Shown: piece after piece, positions 17,342-25,112 of the stretch
Position numbering within the stretch: the first letter of the stretch is position 1
Layout: every line of letters starts with the position of its first letter
NCBI RefSeq assembly: GCF_021696945.1
Contig: NZ_JACYHE010000028.1
Location: 1 to 63,493, forward strand
DNA from: Streptomyces sp. JJ36
GTDB taxonomy: Bacteria > Actinomycetota > Actinomycetes > Streptomycetales > Streptomycetaceae
Direction of reading: 5' to 3'
DNA: 63,493 nucleotides
Notes under the pieces: generated by a model
The model's database searches: none
Told to the model about the DNA's origin: nothing
Seen by the model: only the letters and a program-made list of their open reading frames with translations
Translations under genes and position numbers: made by a program

Positions 17342-18877
17342 GTGTGGGATGCCGGGGTGATCAGGCAACGACGTACCCTCCCGCTCCACCCCGGCAACCG
17401 AAGAACCCGCCCGTCCCACACCCCGGGCGCCGTCGCGCTCGTCGGCGGCCTGCTGGCCGGCCTCGCCGGTCTGACCGGCTGCTCAGCGGCCACCACCGAG
17501 CCGGATGCCGCGGAAACCTCCCCGCAGGGCGGCCCCTCCCCCCAGGAGACCCGGCGCATCGAAGGGAAGCCCGGCGCGCCCGGCAGTACGGACTCCCTTC
17601 TCCCCGACGCCGGCAACGGCGGCTACGACGCCCTGCACTACACGCTCGACCTCACCGTCGACCCGGACGCCGCGAAACCGCTCACCGGGACCGCCACCCT
17701 GCGCGCCCGGGCCACCCAGGATCTCTCCCGCTTCAACCTCGACCTCTCCGGCCTCACCGTCTCCCGGGTGACCGTGGACGGCCGTAAGGCCGGGCACCGG
17801 CACCGTGGCACGGAGCTCACCGTGACCCCGGGCCGGGCCCTCGCGAAGGACCGCGAGTTCGAGGTCGTCGTCCGCTACGGCGGCGACCCGGAGTCGGTGC
17901 CCGGCGCCGCGTCCGGCAGCGACGACGGCTGGTTGCCCACCGACGACGGCGCCGTCGTGATGGGCGAGCCGGTCGGGGCCATGACCTGGTACCCGGTGAA
18001 CAACACGTTGCGCGACCCCGCCACGTACGACGTCGATCTCACCGTCCCGCGCGGCCTCGCCGGCGTCTCCGTCGGCCGCTATGAGGGGAAGGAGCCGGCC
18101 GGTGACGGTCGCACCACCTACCGCTGGCGGAACACGGCGCAGACCGTCCCGTACCTGATGACCGTCGCCGTCGGGAAGTTCACCCTGGACACCTCCAAGA
18201 CCAGGGACGGCGTCCAGATCGTCAACGCCGTCGACCCCCGGCAGGCGGAGCAGGCCCGGTCCGTCCTCGCGGACATCCCCGAGTTCCTCGCCTGGGGCGA
18301 GGAGCTCTTCGGGCCGTACCCCTTCGACTCGGCCGGTGCGATCGTCGACCACCAGCCGGAGAACCACGTCGCCCTGGAGACGCTCGGCCGCCCGGTCTAC
18401 GGGCAGGCGCCCGACGGGATCGTGATGGCGCACGAGTACGCCCACCAGTGGGTCGGCAACTCCGTGACCCTCGCCGACTGGTCGGAGATCTGGCTGAACG
18501 AGGGCCTCGCCACCTACGCCATGTGGATGTGGGACGAGGAGAACGGCGGTCACACGACGCAGGAGTGGTTCGACTCCGTCCTCGCCTCCCCGGCGGAGGA
18601 CCCCGTGTGGGCGTTCCCGCCCGGCAAGCCGGGGAAGCCCGGCCGGCTGTTCGGCAAGCCGGTCTACTTCCGGGGCGCGATGGCGCTGCACGAGGTGCGG
18701 CAGGCCGTGGGCGACGAGGACTTCTTCACGCTGCTGAAGAAGTGGGCCGCCGAACGGGCGGGGAAGCCGTCGTCGATCGACGACTTCGTCGCGCTCGCCG
18801 AGCGGGTCTCCGGAAAGGACCTGGAGAAGGTGTTCGACGTCTGGCTCTACCAGCAGGGCAAGCCCGCGGCGGGATAG
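17342..18877 (+). CDS. M1 family zinc metallopeptidase, lipoprotein
   Basis: 511 aa from GTG 17342 (GTG 17357 also possible). An N-terminal signal ends in the lipobox LTGC at about residue 47, so the mature enzyme is likely anchored outside the membrane. The aminopeptidase N-like beta domain comes first. The zinc motif HEYAHQW (about residue 364) with downstream WLNEGLATY supplies ligands and catalytic Glu. The exopeptidase GAMEN motif is replaced by NHVALET, so true aminopeptidase specificity is uncertain. The ERAP-like C-terminal helical domain is absent; about 500 aa is typical of the short bacterial M1 lipoproteins. Neighbour genes give no clue to the substrate. Confidence 0.9.
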   Translation: MWDAGVIRQRRTLPLHPGNRRTRPSHTPGAVALVGGLLAGLAGLTGCSAATTEPDAAETSPQGGPSPQETRRIEGKPGAPGSTDSLLPDAGNGGYDALHYTLDLTVDPDAAKPLTGTATLRARATQDLSRFNLDLSGLTVSRVTVDGRKAGHRHRGTELTVTPGRALAKDREFEVVVRYGGDPESVPGAASGSDDGWLPTDDGAVVMGEPVGAMTWYPVNNTLRDPATYDVDLTVPRGLAGVSVGRYEGKEPAGDGRTTYRWRNTAQTVPYLMTVAVGKFTLDTSKTRDGVQIVNAVDPRQAEQARSVLADIPEFLAWGEELFGPYPFDSAGAIVDHQPENHVALETLGRPVYGQAPDGIVMAHEYAHQWVGNSVTLADWSEIWLNEGLATYAMWMWDEENGGHTTQEWFDSVLASPAEDPVWAFPPGKPGKPGRLFGKPVYFRGAMALHEVRQAVGDEDFFTLLKKWAAERAGKPSSIDDFVALAERVSGKDLEKVFDVWLYQQGKPAAG

Positions 18878-19041
18878 CGGCCGGCGGGCCCGCGGCCTGC
18901 CGGGGGGCTCGGCGCCCGCGGGCGCACCGCTGGCCGCACCGCGGGTCCCAGTGTCGGCGCCCGCCGGCGCCCGGTGCACCGCCGCGCACGGCCCCGGCAG
19001 GCCGGGGGCACGTCCGGATGCTGGACGCGGCCTGCCGCCGC

Positions 19042-19067
19042 GTGCATCTTGTATCTAAGGTGTGCAC
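19042..19067. promoter_or_regulatory. imperfect dyad upstream of the GntR gene
   Basis: GTGCA (19042-19046) pairs with TGCAC (19063-19067). Inside is CTTGTATCTAAG, resembling operators of FadR/VanR-type GntR repressors. It abuts the start codon, consistent with autoregulation. Confidence 0.4.
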
Positions 19068-19739
19068 ATGCCGTCCTCGCTCTCCTCCCCCGCGCCGGCC
19101 AAGCCCCGTCCCGCCGCCGAGCGGGTCTACTCCCACGTCAAGCAGGCCGTCCTGGAGCGGCGCTACGAGGGCGGCATGCTGCTCACCGAGGGCGAGCTGG
19201 CCGAGGCCGTCGGCGTCTCCCGCACCCCCGTGCGCGAGGCCCTGCTGCGGCTGGAGGTCGAGGGGCTGCTCAAGCTCTACCCGAAGAAGGGCGCCCTGGT
19301 GCTCCCCGTCTCCGCGCAGGAGATCGCCGACGTCGTGGAGACGCGGCTGCTGGTGGAGGAGCACGCCGTCCGCAAGGCCGCCGTGGCCACGCCGGCCGGG
19401 CTGGTGGAGCGGCTGGAGGAGCTGCTGGCGCAGCAGCAGCGGCAGGCCGAGGCCGGCGACCTGGCCGACGTCGCCGAGAGCGACCGGGCCTTCCACGCCG
19501 AGATCGTGCGCGCCACCGGGAACGCCATCCTCGTACGCCTCTACGACCAGCTCCGCGACCGGCAGCTCCGGATGGGCGTCGCCGTGATGCACGCCCATCC
19601 CGACAGAATCGCGAAGAACATCACCGAGCACACCGAGATCCTGGAGGCCGTCCGCACCGGCGACGCCGAGGCGGCGGCCGCCGCCGTGACCCGTCATGTC
19701 GGCCGGGTACGGCACCTGGTGCACGGTGATGTGCGGTGA
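19068..19739 (+). CDS. GntR family transcriptional regulator (FCD/FadR-like)
   Basis: 223 aa from ATG 19068 (AAGG 7 bp upstream; GTG 19062 possible). The N-terminal winged helix contains LTEGELAEAVGVSRTPVREALLRLEVEGLL. The C-terminal FCD ligand domain (VVETRLLVEEHAVRKAA, SDRAFHAEIVRATGNA, EHTEILEAVRTGD) carries the Asp/His residues that bind metal or carboxylate effectors. The stop overlaps the GTG of the MFS gene, so it probably controls that transporter and itself. Confidence 0.92.
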   Translation: MPSSLSSPAPAKPRPAAERVYSHVKQAVLERRYEGGMLLTEGELAEAVGVSRTPVREALLRLEVEGLLKLYPKKGALVLPVSAQEIADVVETRLLVEEHAVRKAAVATPAGLVERLEELLAQQQRQAEAGDLADVAESDRAFHAEIVRATGNAILVRLYDQLRDRQLRMGVAVMHAHPDRIAKNITEHTEILEAVRTGDAEAAAAAVTRHVGRVRHLVHGDVR

Positions 19740-21130
19740 GCGGGGCATCCCGCGGAGGCACGGAGCACGGCGGTCCCGGCGACATAGGCTCCCCCGGCAC
19801 CCCGGACGGCCCGGGAGCCCCCGGCCGGTCCGGCGGCTCCGGCCGCCGCTCCCCGGGCGAGCCGCCGGGCGGCCGCCGAGCCGTCGCCATGTGGAGCATC
19901 GGCGTCGCCGTCTACTTCGTCGCCATCACCTTCCGCACCAGCCTCGGCGTCGCCGGCCTCGACGCCGCCGAGCGCTTCGAGGTCAACGCCTCCGCGCTCT
20001 CCACGTTCTCGCTCCTCCAGCTCCTGGTCTACGCGGGCATGCAGATCCCCGTCGGCCTGCTGGTGGACCGCTGGGGCACCAAGAGGGTGCTCACCCTCGG
20101 CATCGTGCTCTTCACCACCGGCCAGTTCGGCTTCGCGCTCTCCGAGTCGTACGCCGCCGCCCTGGCCTGCCGCGCGCTGCTGGGCCTGGGCGACGCCATG
20201 ACCTTCATCAGCGTGCTGCGGCTGGGCACCCGCTGGTTCCCGGCGAAGCGCGGGCCGCTGGTCGCCCAGCTCGCCGGCCTGGTCGGCATGGCGGGCAACC
20301 TCGTCACCACCCTGGTGCTGGCCCGGGTGCTCAGCACCCTCGGCTGGACCCCCACCTTCGCCGGCAGCGCGGCCGGCGGCGTGCTGGTGCTGCTGCTCGT
20401 CCTGCTGCTGCTCCGCGACCACCCGGAGGGGTACGCGCCGGAGCCCGTGCCGCACGTGGGCGCGGCCTACGTGCGCCGCCAGATCGCCGCGGCCTGGCGG
20501 GAACCCGGCACCCGGCTGGGCATGTGGGTGCACTTCACCACCCAGTTCCCGGCGATGGTGTTCCTGCTGCTGTGGGGCATGCCGTTCCTGGTGCAGGCGC
20601 AGGGGCTCTCCCGTGGGCACGCGGGCGAACTGCTCACCCTCGTCGTCGTCGCCAACATGGTGGTCGGCCTGGTCTACGGGCAGGTCATCGCCCGCCACCA
20701 CGCCGCCCGGGCGCCGCTCGCGCTCGGCACCGTCGCCGCCACCGCCACGGTGTGGGCGACCGTCCTGCTCTGGCCCGGCGGCCAGGCTCCGCTGCCGCTG
20801 CTGATCACCCTCTGCACCGTGCTCGGCGCCTGCGGACCCGCCTCCATGATCGGCTTCGACTTCGCCCGCCCGGCGAACCCGCCCGAGCGGCAGGGCACCG
20901 CCTCCGGCATCGTCAACATGGGCGGCTTCACCGCCTCCATGACCACCCTGCTCGCCGTCGGCGTCCTGCTGGACCTCACCGGTGACGACTTCCGCACCGC
21001 ACTCGCCTCGGTCTTCGTGCTGCAGGCCCTCGGCGTCAGCCAGATCCTGCGCCTGCACGGCCGTGCCCGGCGCCGGGAGCGGGAACGGATCGTCACCAGC
21101 CGCGTCGAGGCCGTCCACGTCCCCGTCTGA
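19736..21130 (+). CDS. Major facilitator superfamily transporter
   Basis: 464 aa, GTG start overlapping the GntR stop by 4 bp. The first ~45 residues are a Gly/Pro-rich cytoplasmic tail. About 12 TM helices follow, with the MFS signature VGLLVDRWGTKRVL after helix 2 and a second half starting near LGMWVHFTTQFPAMVF. The C-terminus is a basic tail. The substrate is unknown; pairing with an FCD-type GntR regulator suggests an organic acid or similar small metabolite. Confidence 0.9.
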   Translation: MSGASRGGTEHGGPGDIGSPGTPDGPGAPGRSGGSGRRSPGEPPGGRRAVAMWSIGVAVYFVAITFRTSLGVAGLDAAERFEVNASALSTFSLLQLLVYAGMQIPVGLLVDRWGTKRVLTLGIVLFTTGQFGFALSESYAAALACRALLGLGDAMTFISVLRLGTRWFPAKRGPLVAQLAGLVGMAGNLVTTLVLARVLSTLGWTPTFAGSAAGGVLVLLLVLLLLRDHPEGYAPEPVPHVGAAYVRRQIAAAWREPGTRLGMWVHFTTQFPAMVFLLLWGMPFLVQAQGLSRGHAGELLTLVVVANMVVGLVYGQVIARHHAARAPLALGTVAATATVWATVLLWPGGQAPLPLLITLCTVLGACGPASMIGFDFARPANPPERQGTASGIVNMGGFTASMTTLLAVGVLLDLTGDDFRTALASVFVLQALGVSQILRLHGRARRRERERIVTSRVEAVHVPV

Positions 21131-21244
21131 ACCCCCGCCCCCGCGCCGTCCCGGCCGTCCCCGGCCGCCGTCCGGAAGGCCCCTGTAACGATGCCCGTCC
21201 CCGCACCACTACCCGGTGACGACCGACACCAGGAGGGGACGGAG

Positions 21245-21796
21245 GTGCGGGGAGTGTCCGACGACGCGGCACGCTTCACCGCGGCGTACGACGCCTGCCG
21301 CCAGCGGGTCTGGGCCTACGCCGCCTCGCGCGCGGGCCGGCAGGCCGCCGACGAGGTGGTGAGCGAGACCTTCACCGTGGCGTGGCGCCGCATCGGGGAC
21401 CTGCCCGAGCCGCCGCTGCCGTGGCTGCTCGGCGTGGCGCGCAACGTCCTGCGCGACACCACCCGCGCCGAGTACCGGCGCGCCGCGTTCCACGCCGAGC
21501 TGCGCCACTGGACCGGGGACGCGACCGCCCAGGACGTGGCGGAGCAGGTCACCGACCGCATCGCGCTGCTCAGGGCGCTCGGCGCGCTCTCCGAGGACGA
21601 CCGCGAGGTGCTGCTGCTCAGCGCCTGGCAGGGCCTCGGGCCGCGCGAGGCCGCACAGGTCCTGGGCTGCTCGGCCGCCGCGTTCCGGGTACGGCTGCAC
21701 CGCGCCCGGCGGCGGCTGCTGCGCGCGCAGGACCGCACCGCGGCGCCCACGAGCACGGACCGGCCCCGGGTGCACATCGCAGGGAGGGAAGCGTGA
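21245..21796 (+). CDS. ECF-type RNA polymerase sigma factor
   Basis: About 183 aa from GTG 21245 (AGGAGGGG upstream; GTG 21254 is equally plausible). Region 2 contains ADEVVSETFTVAWRRIGDLP and region 4 LGPREAAQVLGCSAAAFRVRLHRARRRLL. It directs RNA polymerase to a stress-type regulon. The stop overlaps the start of the membrane protein that follows, the usual place for a cognate regulator. Confidence 0.9.
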   Translation: MRGVSDDAARFTAAYDACRQRVWAYAASRAGRQAADEVVSETFTVAWRRIGDLPEPPLPWLLGVARNVLRDTTRAEYRRAAFHAELRHWTGDATAQDVAEQVTDRIALLRALGALSEDDREVLLLSAWQGLGPREAAQVLGCSAAAFRVRLHRARRRLLRAQDRTAAPTSTDRPRVHIAGREA

Positions 21797-23055
21797 GGAC
21801 CCACGACGAGGTGCTGCGGGAACTGGCCGCGGCCCGCCCGCACAGTCTCGACCCGGACCGGCCCGTCGACCGGGAGACCCGGGCGACGGAGCTCGCGGCG
21901 ATCCTGGAGCACACGGCCCCCGGAACCGGCGACGCGACCGTCGCGCCCGCGCCGGGCGACCACAGCCCGTCCCCCCGGCGGACCGGCACCCGCCGTGCCC
22001 GGTGGGCCGGATGGGGCCGGCTGGCGGTCGTCGGCGCGACCGCGGCGGCGGTCGCCGGGGTCACCCTCGCCGGCGTCCTGCTGACCGGCGACGGCCGTGA
22101 CGGCGCCGCGGGCCGCTCCGCCGCCCGCGGGGAGAACTCCCTCTCCCGGGTGCTGCTCGCCGCCGCCGAGGCGATCGAGGAGGACGCCGGAGAGGCGACC
22201 GGGGAGGACGGCCGCTACTGGTACCGGGAGGTGCGGCGCGGCTGGCTGACGGACGCCCCAGGCCGCGACTACCGGCTCAGCGTGCGCCTCAGGCACGAGA
22301 CATGGACCGCCGGCACCGACCGCTGGGAAAGCCTGGGCGACTTCGGCGCCCGCCCGGCCACCGAACGGGACCGGGAGCGCTGGCGGGCCGACGGCTCCCC
22401 GCGGACGTGGACGCTCGACGACGGACGGCCCTGGGTAGGCAGCGACCGGTACTTCGACGACGCCCCCGGCGGTCGCTCGGGCAGCCGGTCCCCGGTGACG
22501 ATCTCCCCGGCCGAGCTGCGGAACCTGCCGGAGGAGACCGAGGCCCTGGAGGACCGGCTGCACACCCTTGCCGACGAGGAGTTCGAGAAGCCGGGGCAGG
22601 ACCTCCGCAGCCTCGTCCACACCGCCGCCGAGCACCTCGCTCTCGACCTGCCCGCCACCCCGGGCCAGCGCGCCGCCGCCTACCGGATACTCGCCGGGCA
22701 GCCGGGCGTACGGGACCTCGGCGAGGTCACCGACCACTCCGGGCGACCCGGATACGGCGTGGCAGTGCCCTCCCGGCACGGCGACAGGGAACGCCACCTG
22801 GTCTTCGACCGGGAGACCGGGCTGCTGCTCGGCGAGGAGATCGTCGCACTGCGCGACGGTGCGGAGTACCAGAAGGGCGAGCTGATCGGCTGGACCGTCG
22901 TCACGCAGATGCGCTGGACGGACACGCCTCCGCCCCACGAGGAGGACCACCGCGACGACGATCCGGCCGACGACGCGGACGGCGGCCCGGACGCGCCGGC
23001 CGGTGAGGGCGAGGTCAAGACCATCCAGCCCCGCGCCGGAAGCCGGGAGGGCTGA
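21793..23055 (+). CDS. CU044_5270 family membrane protein, probable sigma-factor partner
   Basis: 420 aa from GTG 21793 (GGGAGGG upstream). Residues 1-75 are cytoplasmic and begin RTHDEVLRELAAARPHSLDPDRPVD. One TM helix (LAVVGATAAAVAGVTLAGVLL) follows, and the rest is extracytoplasmic with a CU044_5270-type domain (YWYREVRRGWL, LETG-like region). The tail is acidic. No H-x3-C-x2-C zinc finger is present. Co-translation with an ECF sigma gene suggests an anti-sigma or sensor role; that is inference. Confidence 0.8.
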   Translation: MRTHDEVLRELAAARPHSLDPDRPVDRETRATELAAILEHTAPGTGDATVAPAPGDHSPSPRRTGTRRARWAGWGRLAVVGATAAAVAGVTLAGVLLTGDGRDGAAGRSAARGENSLSRVLLAAAEAIEEDAGEATGEDGRYWYREVRRGWLTDAPGRDYRLSVRLRHETWTAGTDRWESLGDFGARPATERDRERWRADGSPRTWTLDDGRPWVGSDRYFDDAPGGRSGSRSPVTISPAELRNLPEETEALEDRLHTLADEEFEKPGQDLRSLVHTAAEHLALDLPATPGQRAAAYRILAGQPGVRDLGEVTDHSGRPGYGVAVPSRHGDRERHLVFDRETGLLLGEEIVALRDGAEYQKGELIGWTVVTQMRWTDTPPPHEEDHRDDDPADDADGGPDAPAGEGEVKTIQPRAGSREG

Positions 23056-23122
23056 GGGCCGCCGACCCGGGGCCCGGGCTCCCCGGGCGGCCCGCGCCGT
23101 ACTCCCGTACTCGTGCCGTACG

Positions 23123-23170
23123 ACCCACCCCGGCCCGGCGCCGCACCCGCGGCGCCGGGCCGGGGTGGGT
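23123..23170. terminator. strong bidirectional terminator
   Basis: ACCCACCCCGGCCCGGCGCC (23123-23142) pairs perfectly with 23151-23170. Two more G-C pairs close a 4-nt loop, giving a 22-bp stem between convergent genes. Confidence 0.9.
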
Positions 23171-23191
23171 GCCAGGCGCGTGCCCGGCGCC

Positions 23192-24022
23192 CTACGGCGT
23201 GACCGCGAAGTTGTGCAGGATGGCCGTGGCCAGCTCCGCGTCGCCCTCCACCTTCACCTGCCCGGCGACGGCGTCCGGCCGCACCCGCCCGCAGGCGAGC
23301 CGCATGTACGTCTCCCAGTCCAGGGACAGCGTCACCGCCGGGCCCAGCGACGGCGAACCGTTCACCGTGCCCTTGCCCTCGGCGTCCACCCGGACCGTCC
23401 GCATGAACTCCACCGGCCCGCTCACGTCGAACACCACCGCGGAGTTCTTCGGCGCGCCGGCCCTCTTCGCCACCACCTTCGGCAGCCCCGCGACCAGCAC
23501 GTCCCGGGTCACCAGCGCGCCCGGGGAGTCCAGGTTGCCGGGCTTGCGCAGTGCCCGGCGGAGGTCCTGCTCGTGCACCCACACGTCGAACGCCCGCAGC
23601 ATGAGCTGCTGCTCCAGGGTGATGGGGTCCCGGCCCGGCAGCACGTGCCGCACCTCGTCGTCCGGCTGCCGCTTCTCGTTCCGCAGCTGCCGCGACCGCC
23701 GGATGACCGTGTACTCGAGTTCGCCGGTCATCTCCGGGCCGGTGTGGTGCCGCCGCACGTCGACCTGCACCTCGACATAGCGGCTGGTCTCGTCGACCAC
23801 GTGGTAGAGATCGCGCGGCAGCGTGTGGATCGGGCGCGGATCACCGAGCAGCTCGCACTCCACGCCGATCACGTGCGAGACGATGTCGCGGACGGACCAC
23901 CCGGGGCAGTCCGTCGCGCGGTTCCACTCGCCCTCGGCAAGCGGCTTCACCAGCTCGGATATCGCTTCGATGGACTGCGTCCAGGCGTCTGCGTAAGGCT
24001 GAAGGCTTGGGTGGTCGGTCAC
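23192..24022 (-). CDS. Maleylpyruvate isomerase-like/DinB-fold protein (mycothiol-dependent family)
   Basis: 276 aa from GTG 24022 (GAGGGG upstream). The N-terminal four-helix MDMPI/DinB-like domain includes DCPGWSVRDIVSHVIGVE and RAFDVWVHEQDLRRAL with metal-binding-type His. The C-terminal part resembles the SCP2-like domain of this actinobacterial family. Members use mycothiol or act as uncharacterised metal proteins. Its divergent partner is the nitrilase-family gene. Substrate unknown. Confidence 0.85.
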   Translation of the reverse strand: MTDHPSLQPYADAWTQSIEAISELVKPLAEGEWNRATDCPGWSVRDIVSHVIGVECELLGDPRPIHTLPRDLYHVVDETSRYVEVQVDVRRHHTGPEMTGELEYTVIRRSRQLRNEKRQPDDEVRHVLPGRDPITLEQQLMLRAFDVWVHEQDLRRALRKPGNLDSPGALVTRDVLVAGLPKVVAKRAGAPKNSAVVFDVSGPVEFMRTVRVDAEGKGTVNGSPSLGPAVTLSLDWETYMRLACGRVRPDAVAGQVKVEGDAELATAILHNFAVTP

Positions 24023-24156
24023 GAGACCCCTCGGGCGGTACGGAATGTTCGCGGTATGGGTGCTCTCAAGTTAGTCTGCGCACGAGCACCCCGGCAGTGC
24101 TTTCGGGTGACGATGCTATTCCCTTTGACACCCTCGTACGCAGGGACGGTGATACG

Positions 24157-24948
24157 GTGCGCGACTCGCTGAGCACGGCACTGGTCCAGCTCCGGGTCGA
24201 CCCGGAGGAGCCGGCCACCTCCCGCCGGGAGCGCGCGAGTTCACTCGTACGGGCCCAGCAGGGCGCCGACCTGGTGGTTCTGCCCGAGCTGTGGCCGGTC
24301 GGGGCCTTCGCCTTCCAGGAGTTCGAGACCGCCGCGGAGCCCGCCGAGGACGGGCCCACCGCCCGCGCGATGTCCGCCGCGGCACGCGATGCGGGGGTCT
24401 GGCTGCACGCCGGTTCGGTCGTCGAACGCGCCCCCGACGGCGCCCTGTTCAACACCTCCCTGGTCTTCGCCCCGGACGGCGCACTCGCCGCCACCTACCG
24501 CAAGATTCACCGCTTCGGGTTCGACCGCGGCGAGGCCACCCTCATGTCCGCCGGCACCACGCCCGTCACCGTGCCGCACCCGGCGGCCCCGCTCGGCCTC
24601 GCCACCTGCTACGACCTGCGCTTCCCGGAACTCTTCCGCGCCCTGACCGACGCCGGCGCGCACCTGCTGGTGGTGCCCGCGGGCTGGCCCGAGAAGCGCG
24701 CCGCCCACTGGACGCTGCTCGCCCGCGCCCGCGCCGTGGAGAACCAGTGCTACGTCCTGGCCTGCGGCACCGCCGGGACCCACGCGGGCGTCCCGCAGGC
24801 CGGGCGCAGCCTGATCGCCGACCCCTGGGGCGAGATCCTCGCCGAGGCACCCGACGCCGAGGAGCGGGTGCTCACCGCCGAACTCGACCTCACCCTCGTC
24901 AGCGAGGTCCGCGAGACCTTCCCGGCCCTCAAGGATCGCGTCCTCTGA
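24157..24948 (+). CDS. Carbon-nitrogen hydrolase (nitrilase/omega-amidase superfamily)
   Basis: 263 aa from GTG 24157, the only well-placed start before the domain. The Glu-Lys-Cys triad is visible in VLPELWP, YRKIHRFGF and CYDLRFPELF. The spacing fits the small Nit/omega-amidase group that hydrolyses deaminated glutathione or 2-oxoamides. It is cytoplasmic. It is transcribed away from the MDMPI-like gene across a 134-bp gap. A short tandem repeat follows the stop. Confidence 0.9.
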   Translation: MRDSLSTALVQLRVDPEEPATSRRERASSLVRAQQGADLVVLPELWPVGAFAFQEFETAAEPAEDGPTARAMSAAARDAGVWLHAGSVVERAPDGALFNTSLVFAPDGALAATYRKIHRFGFDRGEATLMSAGTTPVTVPHPAAPLGLATCYDLRFPELFRALTDAGAHLLVVPAGWPEKRAAHWTLLARARAVENQCYVLACGTAGTHAGVPQAGRSLIADPWGEILAEAPDAEERVLTAELDLTLVSEVRETFPALKDRVL

Positions 24949-25015
24949 ACGGGCAGGCCCCGAACGGGCAGGCCCCGAACGGGCAGGCTCCGCAGGGGGA
25001 GACTCCCCACGGGCA
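24947..25015 (+). repeat. 15-bp tandem repeat after the nitrilase gene
   Basis: GAACGGGCAGGCCCC occurs at 24947, 24962 and 24977 (last copy slightly changed), with a degenerate copy further on. It begins inside the stop codon of the hydrolase gene. Confidence 0.8.
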
Positions 25016-25112
25016 GGCCCTGAACGGGCCCGGGACCGGCTCCGGACCGGCTGCGAACCGGCGGACCCCGGGCCTGCGTCTGAGCTGACCGGGACGACGG
25101 ACGGGGGCCGCG

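Noticed and set aside
16531..17360. Open reading frames through element A (and similar ones through 49774-51531) with the shared peptide RAEREDESSGTARQQPARA
   Set aside because: The shared peptide follows from shared DNA. Its codons (ACA, CGA, GAA, TCA) do not show the G/C-rich third positions of real genes here, and the frames continue into unrelated sequence in each arm.
24125..24155. TTGACA at 24125 as the -35 of the nitrilase gene
   Set aside because: A -10 at normal spacing would leave the transcript start at or inside the GTG start codon, and no good TANNNT is present.
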